The notes beneath the pieces are model-generated. The model had not been told where the DNA came from. It was given only the letters and a program-made list of their open reading frames with translations, and made no database searches. From contig JAAFHD010000117.1 of NCBI GenBank assembly GCA_013298245.1, positions 1-9,242 on the forward strand: 9,242 nt of DNA, written 5' to 3'. The DNA is from Alphaproteobacteria bacterium (GTDB taxonomy: Bacteria; Pseudomonadota; Alphaproteobacteria; Acetobacterales; Acetobacteraceae). Position 1 is the stretch's first letter. The number at the start of each line of letters is the position of its first letter. This document shows, one piece after another, positions 1 to 5,632 of this stretch. Made by a program: the position numbers and the translations under genes.

Positions 1-801
1 TCAGTTCGCTGCGCGCCGCGTCCCCAGATATTCCCGCACGGTGTCCCAGGCGATGCGCTGCAAAAACGCCGCCGTCTCCGCGTCCAGCCCGGCGCGGAAG
101 CTGTTGCCCTCCGGCGAGCGGCCCAGCAGCGCCGCGAAAGTGGTCGCGGCGGCCAGGTAAGTGCCGGCCAGGCTCGGGTGCCGCAGGTCGGGGTGGTGCA
201 GATCCACCTCGGGCCGTTCGGCCATGGCGCGCGCGAAGGCCAGCCCCGCCGGGATGACCAGCGCGTTATTGGCATTGCCGGCGGTGGTATAGGCCTCGGC
301 CAGTTGCGCGGTCATTTGCGGGCGGTTCTTATTGGCCCAGGACATGAAAAACACTGGCTGCGCGCCATGGCTGCGCACAGTTTCACTATGGCGCCGCGCG
401 AATTCATGGAAGACGGGGCTGAGCGCCGGATGGATCGGGCACTGGCTGCAATCCATCATGATCGCGACGTCGAACAAGGGCGTGCGCGGCGGGTTCAGCA
501 CCACGTCATTGTTCTGGTTGAAACTATAGCGGCCGATCGCGCCGGGCCGGAAATAGCTGTTCACATCATGCCAATCAAAACCCGACCCGCCGATGCCCAC
601 CAGCGTCGAGCGGAACGGCTGCAACCCTGCCGCGCGCTGCAAGCCCACGACCTGCCCGCTGATGCCGTTGTTGTAGTAAAAGAAACTATTGCCGATGTAG
701 ATCACCGCACCTGGCGGCGGGATTTCCCGCACAGTCGGGCTGGGCTGCGCCCAGGTAGGCACGGCCAGCGCCAGCAGCGCGGCCAGGATGAAGCGGGACA
801 T
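1..801 (-). CDS. Exported SGNH/GDSL-like hydrolase, complete, 266 aa
   Basis: Probably a periplasmic or secreted esterase-type hydrolase; the substrate cannot be read from sequence. Residues 1-18 form a signal peptide (basic Arg3, a hydrophobic run, then a TWA-QP cleavage site). Block I is VIYIGNSFFYYNN (33-45), with GNS in place of the classic GDS and Ser39 as presumed nucleophile. A glycine-rich GIGGSGFDW follows at 69-77. The C-terminal catalytic Asp/His signature is PDLRHPSLAGTYLAA (Asp205, His208), as in SGNH proteins that end HPS-x-x-GTYL. The start at 801 is chosen because GGAGGA lies 6 nt upstream (808-813) and the signal peptide begins there. The frame stays open upstream through trcR, but that extension is unlike any protein. 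The TGA stop falls on the first bases of the window. Odd feature: a CSQC pair at 118-121. It is divergent from trcR and shows no operon partner here. The fold is fairly sure; the enzymatic activity is inferred. Confidence 0.72.
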   Translation of the reverse strand: MSRFILAALLALAVPTWAQPSPTVREIPPPGAVIYIGNSFFYYNNGISGQVVGLQRAAGLQPFRSTLVGIGGSGFDWHDVNSYFRPGAIGRYSFNQNNDVVLNPPRTPLFDVAIMMDCSQCPIHPALSPVFHEFARRHSETVRSHGAQPVFFMSWANKNRPQMTAQLAEAYTTAGNANNALVIPAGLAFARAMAERPEVDLHHPDLRHPSLAGTYLAAATTFAALLGRSPEGNSFRAGLDAETAAFLQRIAWDTVREYLGTRRAAN

Positions 802-820
802 GGGGGTTCCTCCGGCGGGC

Positions 821-850
821 AGCATATCGGCGGCGGTGGTGGGGCGGCAA
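821..850 (-). promoter_or_regulatory. Possible promoter of the SGNH hydrolase gene
   Basis: On the minus strand, TTGCCG (845-850) and TATGCT (821-826) are separated by 18 nt. Each matches four of six positions of the sigma70-type consensus. Transcription would start near 814, leaving a very short leader that just includes the GGAGGA ribosome-binding site. The spacing is good but the boxes are only moderate, so this is tentative. Confidence 0.3.
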
Positions 851-855
851 CCACT

Positions 856-884
856 TTGACCCGGCGCCACCGCGCCGCTATATG
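856..884 (+). promoter_or_regulatory. Sigma70-type promoter for trcR
   Basis: TTGACC (856-861) and TATATG (879-884) are separated by exactly 17 nt. This is the best housekeeping-type promoter match I found in the window, and it stands out as an AT-rich spot in very GC-rich surroundings. Transcription would begin near 891, giving a leader of about 100 nt before the trcR ATG at 994. It lies in the 192-nt gap between the divergent SGNH hydrolase and trcR genes. Confidence 0.55.
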
Positions 885-993
885 TAGTGGGACTGGTGTG
901 GGCCCTTGGCCTGCACCCCCGTGCCCGGGCGTGCCGGCGCGGGCCGCGGTTCCCCGTGGCGCCAGGCGCGCCGCGATGATTGAGGAACCCGCG

Positions 994-1551
994 ATGACGC
1001 AAGTGTTGATGCCGAAAGCCACGGCCGTCTGGTTGATCGAAAACACCTCTCTGACCTTCGAGCAGGTCGGCGAATTCGTCGAAATGCACCCGCTGGAAAT
1101 CCAGGCCATCGCGGATGGTGAGGTGGCGCAAGGCATCGTCGGCTACGACCCGGTGAAGAACAGCCAGATCACGCGCGACGATATCACCCGCTGCGAGGCC
1201 GACCCCTCGGCCCGGCTGCAACTGCTGCGCAGCGCGATCGAACTGCCCAAGCCCAAGGGCAAGGGCGCGCGCTACACCCCTGTTTCCAAGCGCAATGACC
1301 GGCCGGACGGCATTGCCTGGCTGCTGCGCAACCACCCCGCGCTGCCCGACAGCGTGATCGGCAAGCTGCTGGGCACGACGAAGGACACCATCCAGAAAAT
1401 CCGGGACAAGTCCCACTGGAACACCGCCAACATCAAGCCGCGCGACCCCGTGATCCTGGGCCTGTGCAGCCAGCAGCAGCTGAACGCGGCGCTGCTGGCG
1501 GCGGGCGAGAAGCTGGGGCCGGTGGTGGAAGCGGTGGACGAAACGACTTGA
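994..1551 (+). CDS. trcR: Cell cycle transcriptional regulator TrcR (DUF1013), 185 aa
   Basis: Cytoplasmic DNA-binding regulator of the DUF1013/TrcR family, which is conserved across Alphaproteobacteria and annotated as a cell-cycle transcription factor. The N-terminal part (residues 8-45, AVWLIENTSLTFEQVGEF onward) reads like a first helix-turn-helix unit. The most conserved core is at 103-141, including RPDGIAWLLRNHP, VIGKLLGTTKDTI and IRDKSHWN, and forms a second helix-turn-helix. A basic linker, PKPKGKGARYTP, sits at 85-96. The length fits the family. The start at 994 is preferred because GAGGA (982-986) lies 7 nt upstream. The in-frame ATG at 976 would add six residues with no ribosome-binding site. 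A DUF2306 gene follows 31 nt downstream on the same strand, probably co-transcribed. Family assignment is firm; the genes it controls cannot be told from here. Confidence 0.9.
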   Translation: MTQVLMPKATAVWLIENTSLTFEQVGEFVEMHPLEIQAIADGEVAQGIVGYDPVKNSQITRDDITRCEADPSARLQLLRSAIELPKPKGKGARYTPVSKRNDRPDGIAWLLRNHPALPDSVIGKLLGTTKDTIQKIRDKSHWNTANIKPRDPVILGLCSQQQLNAALLAAGEKLGPVVEAVDETT

Positions 1552-1582
1552 CGCGTATGTAAAACACATTCACATTGGGCGC

Positions 1583-1963
1583 ATGCAAAGCTTCCTGCAC
1601 GCGCCCATGCTGGTGCAAATCCACGCCACCGCGGCGTTTTCGGCCCTACTGCTGGGGCTGGTGCAATTCGCACTGCCCAAGGGCGGCGGGCGACACCGGG
1701 CCATGGGCTATGCCTGGGTCGGGCTGATGATGGCGATCGCGCTGTCATCCTTCGGGATCAGGCCGCACGGGTTTTCGTGGATTCACCTGATTTCGATCTA
1801 TGTGCTGGTTTCGCTGCCGGTGGCGGTGCTGCACGCCAGGCGCGGGCGCATCACCACGCATCGCTGGTCGATGATCGGGATGTTTTTGGGCGCCTTGGTC
1901 ATCACCGGGGCCTTCACGCTGCTACCGGGGCGGTTGATGCACCAGGTGGTGTTTGGTGGATAG
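1583..1963 (+). CDS. DUF2306 family small membrane protein, 126 aa
   Basis: Predicted inner-membrane protein with four hydrophobic segments, at about 12-31, 42-59, 66-84 and 97-115. Family hallmarks are visible: an early His in the first helix (His14), GRHRAMGYAWVG (36-47), IHLISIYVLVSLPVAVLHAR (67-86), and the C-terminal HRWSMIGMFLGALV followed by TLLPGRLMHQ. The biochemical role of DUF2306 is unknown to me. The conserved histidines and arginines at membrane edges suggest cofactor or proton binding, but that is inference. Start 1583 gives the full first helix; no strong Shine-Dalgarno is seen before it, and ATG 1607 is an alternative. It lies 31 nt after trcR with no evident promoter between them, so translation from the trcR transcript is likely. 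A weak hairpin with a T-run follows 8 nt after the stop. Confidence 0.82.
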   Translation: MQSFLHAPMLVQIHATAAFSALLLGLVQFALPKGGGRHRAMGYAWVGLMMAIALSSFGIRPHGFSWIHLISIYVLVSLPVAVLHARRGRITTHRWSMIGMFLGALVITGAFTLLPGRLMHQVVFGG

Positions 1964-1970
1964 ACTGTTT

Positions 1971-1990
1971 CTATCGACAAGATAGTTTTT
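1971..1990 (+). terminator. Weak intrinsic terminator after the trcR-DUF2306 pair
   Basis: CTATC (1971-1975), a five-base loop, and GATAG (1981-1985) are followed directly by five T residues (1986-1990), 8 nt past the DUF2306 stop. Outer AGAC (1962-1965) and GTCT (1994-1997) could also pair. The stem is short and has only two G-C pairs, so efficiency would be low. Its position and T-run argue for a real or relic terminator. Confidence 0.35.
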
Positions 1991-2378
1991 GCGGTCTCAC
2001 GCCTATCGTCGGTCTCCGGCAATATCCTCTCATCAGGGCGGGCCATCCCGGACCGCCCCCGCCCAGGCCAGCAGCACCCAGTTCTGCGGTGGCCGCCTGG
2101 TGGCGGACAATGTGTACCAGACGGTGACCAGCAACGGGTCCTCTGCCCGGGTGGAGTTCTTCCTGCCGCTGCGCAATGCCACCGGCCAGAGGGTGAACTA
2201 CAAGCTGCAAGTGGGCCGCCACGACCTGCATGGCCGGCCCGACCAGCACCGGCTGCGCCACCTGAATGCCTGGGCCTCTGAGCAGATTTCGCTGGGCTAC
2301 TTCCAGTCCCACAGCCCGAGCGGCAGCGGGGCACCCACCCCGGCGCAGGTGGCGCAGACGATCCGCATCACCTGCTGA
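1989..2378 (+). CDS. Hypothetical protein, probably a 5'-truncated exported protein
   Basis: I do not recognise the family. The frame is open from a TTG at 1989 to TGA at 2378 (129 aa), but the true start is unclear. From about 2037 the codons have the G/C-rich third positions of the neighbouring genes. Before that they do not (TCT, TAT, CGT, ATA, CAT), so the first ~16 codons are probably noncoding. The coding body opens with TAPAQASSTQFCGGRL, which resembles the residues around a signal-peptidase site followed by a mature secreted protein. However, no hydrophobic leader precedes it in any frame. The two cysteines (in QFCGG and the last residue, IRITC) could form one disulfide. GTG 2100, with GGTGG 7 nt upstream, is a possible internal start but would discard one Cys. 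It ends 6 nt from the convergent helicase stop. Coding nature is likely; completeness is doubtful. Confidence 0.45.
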   Translation: MRSHAYRRSPAISSHQGGPSRTAPAQASSTQFCGGRLVADNVYQTVTSNGSSARVEFFLPLRNATGQRVNYKLQVGRHDLHGRPDQHRLRHLNAWASEQISLGYFQSHSPSGSGAPTPAQVAQTIRITC

Positions 2379-2384
2379 GGCGGG

Positions 2385-4103
2385 TTACTTCGGCCGCCGG
2401 TTCGGCCCGCCAGATGGCGGCCGGCCGGCGGCGCCTGCGTTGGGGGGGTAGCGCTTGCGGGGTTTCTGCGGGCCGTCCCAGGCGCGGGCCGGCGCTGGCG
2501 CCGGGGGCGGTGCTGCGCGCGGCAGGGCCTGCATGGGTTCCACGCGCACTTCGGCATCCTTGCCCTCGGCGCGGTTGGCGGCTTCCAGGAAGCGTTGCGC
2601 GGCATCGGCCGCCACTTCGAACTGGGTTTCGCGCGCCAGGATGCGGATGCTGCCGATGGCATCGCGCGACACATGGCCGCGCCGGCACAGGAAGGGCAGC
2701 AGCCATTTCGGGTCGGCGCCATCCTGGCGGCCCACATCGCAATGGAACCATACGGCGCCGCCCTGCACGCGCGGGGCGGCGCGTTCCTGCGGGCGGGGGG
2801 AGATATCGGCCAGCTCCTCGGGCGCGGGCAGGGGGGCGCGCAGCAGGCGGAACAGCACGGCGGCCAGGGCTTCGGGCGCGCTGTCCAGCTGTTGCGCCAA
2901 TGCGGTGTCGGTGTCCTCGGCGGGTTCGGCCAGCATGGCGCGGGCGCGTTCCAGCAGGCGTTCGGAATCGCGCGCGCGCACCGCTTCGGCGTCGGGCGCG
3001 GGCACCCAGGCGGCGTTGATGCGCGCGGCCGTCAGCAGGCGTTCGGCGATGCGGCGCTTGGGCAGCGGCACCACCATCAGGGATGTGCCCTTGCGCCCGG
3101 CGCGGCCGGTGCGGCCGGAGCGGTGGGTCAGCGTTTCCGGGTCGCGCGGCAGGTCGGAATGGATGACCAGCGCCAGGTCCGGCAGGTCAAGGCCGCGGGC
3201 GGCGACGTCGGTCGCGACGCACACCCGCGCGCGGCCGTCGCGCAGCATGGACAGCGCGCGGTTGCGTTCGGATTGCGACATTTCGCCCGAGAGTGCGACG
3301 GTGGAAAAACCGCGTTCGACCAGGCTGCCGGACAGGCGAGACACTTCCGCGCGCGTGCCGGCGAAGACCATCGCCAAGGGCGGGTCCAGCAGGCGCAGCG
3401 CGTTGACCACGGCGCGTTCCATGTCCTGGGGTGCTACCAGCGTCGCCTGGTGGGAAATATCGCCATGTTGTTCGCCGCCGGTGGAGACGGCGATACGCAG
3501 CGCATCCTTCTGGTAGCGGCGCGCCAGTTCGGCGATGGGCTTGGGCACGGTGGCGCTGAACATCAGCGTGCGGCGGTGGGGCGGTGCGGCGTCCAGGATG
3601 GCTTCGAGTTCTTCCCGAAAACCCATGTCCAGCATCTCGTCGGCTTCATCCAGCACGACGGCGCGCAACGCCGAGAGGTCCAGGTTGCCGCGTTCGATGT
3701 GGTCGCGCAGACGGCCAGGCGTGCCGACGACGATATGCGTGCCGCGTTGCAGCACGCGGCGTTCGGCGATGGGGTCCATGCCGCCCACGCAGGTGGCGAT
3801 GATCCCGCGGGCTTCGGCGTAGAGCCAGCGCAATTCGGTGGCGACTTGCAGCGCCAATTCGCGGGTGGGCGCTATCGCCAAAGCCAAGGGTGCGGCGGCG
3901 CGGGGCATGAAGGCCTCGCCGCCGAGCAGGTCGGGCGCGATGCCAAGGCCGAAGGCGACGGTCTTGCCGGACCCCGTCTTGGCGGAGACCAACAGGTCGA
4001 TCCCCACCGGTGCTTCCAGCACGGCGGCTTGCACGGGGGTGGGGCTTGCGTATTCGCGCGCAGCCAATGCTGCGGCGATCGGGGCGGGAAGGGGCGGGAA
4101 CAT
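2385..4103 (-). CDS. DEAD-box ATP-dependent RNA helicase with DbpA-type C-terminal domain, 572 aa
   Basis: Cytoplasmic RNA helicase, likely acting in ribosome assembly or mRNA unwinding like DeaD/CsdA and DbpA. Motifs occur in order: Q motif around PTPVQ (21-25), I AKTGSGKT (41-48), Ia APTREL (78-83), Ib TPGR (128-131), II DEAD (152-155), III SAT (183-185), IV MVFAGT (245-250), V ATDVAARGLD (297-306) and VI HRSGRTGRAG (327-336). Residues 450-525 match the DbpA RNA-binding domain (VWFHCDVGRQ, then LCRRGHVSRDAIGSIRI). A Pro/Ala linker and basic tail (RKRYPP to PNRRPK) end the protein. The start at 4103 (MFPPLPAPI) is where family similarity begins. The frame opens to a GTG at 4166, but that extension is not family-like. 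No clear Shine-Dalgarno precedes 4103. It is divergent from the transporter gene and convergent with the hypothetical protein. The symbol is withheld because deaD and dbpA cannot be separated safely. Confidence 0.93.
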   Translation of the reverse strand: MFPPLPAPIAAALAAREYASPTPVQAAVLEAPVGIDLLVSAKTGSGKTVAFGLGIAPDLLGGEAFMPRAAAPLALAIAPTRELALQVATELRWLYAEARGIIATCVGGMDPIAERRVLQRGTHIVVGTPGRLRDHIERGNLDLSALRAVVLDEADEMLDMGFREELEAILDAAPPHRRTLMFSATVPKPIAELARRYQKDALRIAVSTGGEQHGDISHQATLVAPQDMERAVVNALRLLDPPLAMVFAGTRAEVSRLSGSLVERGFSTVALSGEMSQSERNRALSMLRDGRARVCVATDVAARGLDLPDLALVIHSDLPRDPETLTHRSGRTGRAGRKGTSLMVVPLPKRRIAERLLTAARINAAWVPAPDAEAVRARDSERLLERARAMLAEPAEDTDTALAQQLDSAPEALAAVLFRLLRAPLPAPEELADISPRPQERAAPRVQGGAVWFHCDVGRQDGADPKWLLPFLCRRGHVSRDAIGSIRILARETQFEVAADAAQRFLEAANRAEGKDAEVRVEPMQALPRAAPPPAPAPARAWDGPQKPRKRYPPNAGAAGRPPSGGPNRRPK

Positions 4104-4250
4104 TGCGTGCGTAATGAGCGTTTTCGCGGTCGCGCGCCAGCCGCAAAGGCATGACAGCCAGTTCACGCAGCCCTGACCTGCACGCTGGTGGGTGGGCAGG
4201 GGGCGGGGTGGCGATTATCGACGCCGCTTCAGGGGCTTGGGTTTTTCGTG

Positions 4251-5072
4251 ATGGATGATGTGGTGTGGCTGTCGCTGCTGGCGGCGGCGATGGGCGTGAC
4301 GGGCCTGGTGTCGGGGCTGTTGGCAGGGTTGTTTGGCGTCGGCGGCGGCATCGTGATCGTGCCGCTGCTGTTCTATATTTTGCCGTGGTTCGGCGTGCCG
4401 GAAGAACTGCACATGAAGGTGGCGGTGGCGACGTCGCTATCGACCATTATTCCGACGTCGATCGTCTCGGCGCGGAAGCATTTCCAGAAGGGCGCGATGG
4501 ATGTGCCCATGCTGAAAAGCCTGGCGCCGGCGATGCTGGTGGGCGTGGTGCTGGGCACCGTGTTGGCGATTGTGGTGAAGGGGCCGGGGCTGACCTTGGT
4601 CTTCGCGACGGTGGCCTTGCTGGTGGCGCTGAACATGGGGCTGACCAGCGTGGATTTCCGCGTGCGGGATGGGATGCCAGGCGGTGTGGCGCGGCAGGCG
4701 ATTGGCGGCGGTATTGGCACGATCAGCGCGATGATGGGCATTGGCGGCGGCACGGTGGGCGTGCCGGTGCTGGCGGCTTTTGGCACGCCGATGCGCTCCG
4801 CGGTGGCGACGGCGTCCGCCTTCGGGTTGGTGATCGCGATACCGGCGACGTTGATCCTGATTGTCGCGGGGCTGGGCGCGGAAGGGCGGCCGATGTTTTC
4901 CTGGGGCTGGGTGAACCTGGTGGGGTTTGCGTTGATCGTGCCGGGGTCGATCATAGCGACACCTTGGGGGGTGGCGCTGGCGCATAGCATTCCGCCGTTG
5001 TTGCTGAAGCGGTGCTTCGCGGTGTTTTTGGTGGTGACGAGTATCAGGATGTTTTGGTCGTTGCTCTCGTAG
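4251..5072 (+). CDS. Sulfite exporter TauE/SafE (TSUP) family membrane protein, 273 aa
   Basis: Multi-pass inner-membrane transporter of the TSUP family, whose members move sulfite, sulfoacetate or other organosulfur anions; the substrate here is unknown. Two homologous halves each carry the family's glycine signature, AGLFGVGGGIVIVP (25-38) and SAMMGIGGGTVGVP (159-172). Conserved features after the first include KVAVATSLSTIIPTS (56-70), and after the second AVATASAFGL (184-193) and VPGSIIATPWG (230-240). I count about eight hydrophobic segments, the usual number. ATG 4251 is chosen because the membrane protein begins there. GTG 4248 is adjacent, and the frame opens from 4188 with a non-family leader. 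The only Shine-Dalgarno-like AGGGG (4231-4235) is rather distant. It is divergent from the helicase. Its 3' end overlaps that of the opposing DUF4345 gene by 29 nt. No sulfur-metabolism gene is nearby to hint at the substrate. Confidence 0.9.
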   Translation: MDDVVWLSLLAAAMGVTGLVSGLLAGLFGVGGGIVIVPLLFYILPWFGVPEELHMKVAVATSLSTIIPTSIVSARKHFQKGAMDVPMLKSLAPAMLVGVVLGTVLAIVVKGPGLTLVFATVALLVALNMGLTSVDFRVRDGMPGGVARQAIGGGIGTISAMMGIGGGTVGVPVLAAFGTPMRSAVATASAFGLVIAIPATLILIVAGLGAEGRPMFSWGWVNLVGFALIVPGSIIATPWGVALAHSIPPLLLKRCFAVFLVVTSIRMFWSLLS

Positions 5073-5418
5073 CCCACCACAGCACCGGCACCACGCCCAG
5101 TTCCATCACCAGCGCCAACCGATGCGGCCAAGGTGGCGCGCCATCCAGCACCCAGCCCAGGGCGCGCGCGGCGCCACCCAGCGTGACCAACACACACAGC
5201 AACCCAAAGCCATCGCGCCGGCGCGGCCAATCGGCGGCGCACCACAGCGCCGCCAGGCCGATGCCCAGCAACAGGCCAGACAGGTAGCGCATGTGGCTGC
5301 CGGTGGCGGCACCCGCGGGTTCGCCCAGGAAGCCAGCGCCGGTCAGCGCGCCGGCCAGGCCGGCGGTGATGGGCACGATGGCAGCAAGGCGGATCAACCA
5401 GGGCAGCATGCAGTGCAT
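5044..5418 (-). CDS. DUF4345 family membrane protein, 124 aa
   Basis: Small predicted inner-membrane protein with four hydrophobic helices, at about 5-27, 46-62, 70-90 and 100-117. The DUF4345 pattern is visible: SHMRYLSGLLLGIGLA after the first helix, TLGGAARALGWVLDGAPP after the third, and MELGVVPVLWWA near the end. The biochemical function of the family is not known. Start 5418 (MHCMLPW) gives the expected length and has a weak AGG just upstream. ATG 5409 is the alternative and shortens it by three residues. The frame stays open to 5556, but that stretch is Arg/Cys-rich and unlike the family. The last 29 nt overlap, tail to tail, the end of the TauE-family gene. It is divergent from the RTX gene, with a 214-nt gap between the starts. 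Confidence 0.8.
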   Translation of the reverse strand: MHCMLPWLIRLAAIVPITAGLAGALTGAGFLGEPAGAATGSHMRYLSGLLLGIGLAALWCAADWPRRRDGFGLLCVLVTLGGAARALGWVLDGAPPWPHRLALVMELGVVPVLWWATRATTKTS

Positions 5419-5477
5419 ACGCCTGGCCGCAGCGCCTGGATGCACCGTTATCACCCCTGCGGGCACAGCATCGTTTG

Positions 5478-5495
5478 GCACACAAAAACGTGTGC
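5478..5495. repeat. Inverted repeat GCACAC-N6-GTGTGC in the divergent gap
   Basis: Perfect 6-bp arms surround an A-rich six-base centre (AAAAAC). It lies 60 nt upstream of the DUF4345 start and 138 nt upstream of the RTX start, in the 214-nt gap between them. It could be an operator dyad or a small RNA hairpin. No regulator can be assigned, and an element of this size can arise by chance. Confidence 0.25.
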
Positions 5496-5586
5496 GGGGC
5501 GCCATACACCGCATGCCCGCGCTTCGCCCGAGCAAACACCTTGTCGGCGGGCGCAATTCATAGGCAAGAATGAGGTAACGATTGTC

Positions 5587-5596
5587 TCACCGGTGA
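5587..5596. promoter_or_regulatory. Palindrome TCACCGGTGA upstream of the RTX gene
   Basis: A perfect 10-bp palindrome 36 nt before the RTX start codon, flanked by ACGAT (5578-5582) and ATCGT (5596-5600). Its position suits an operator or a 5'-leader structure. Palindromes of 10 bp are expected several times in a window this size, so functional weight is low. I saw no convincing -35/-10 pair for the RTX gene in the 214-nt gap. Confidence 0.2.
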
Positions 5597-5632
5597 TCGT
5601 CCGGCGCGGCATCACCCAGGCAAGAGGCACCC

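Noticed and set aside
178..993. Plus-strand extension of trcR to a 457-residue protein
   Set aside because: It crosses the SGNH gene antisense and the promoter region. TrcR family length and the GAGGA site support the start at 994.
802..1569. Upstream extension of the SGNH frame through trcR, giving a 522-residue protein
   Set aside because: The added 256 residues are antisense to trcR and unlike any protein. A signal peptide and GGAGGA site mark the start at 801.
2595..4154. 519-residue plus-strand frame antisense to the helicase
   Set aside because: The minus strand holds all DEAD-box motifs in order. The plus-strand product is His/Gln/Gly-rich shadow sequence.
4104..4250. Possible promoters in the helicase/TauE divergent gap (for example GATAAT on the minus strand near 4213-4218)
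   Set aside because: A -10-like word exists, but no matching -35 box lies at 16-18 nt on either strand, so I did not annotate it.
4188..4250. Longer N-terminus for the TauE-family protein
   Set aside because: The extra 21 residues are not hydrophobic or family-like. The first membrane helix begins right after ATG 4251.
5419..5556. Longer N-terminus for the DUF4345 protein
   Set aside because: The stretch is rich in Arg, Cys and Pro and lies over the intergenic dyad. Family similarity begins at MLPWLIR.
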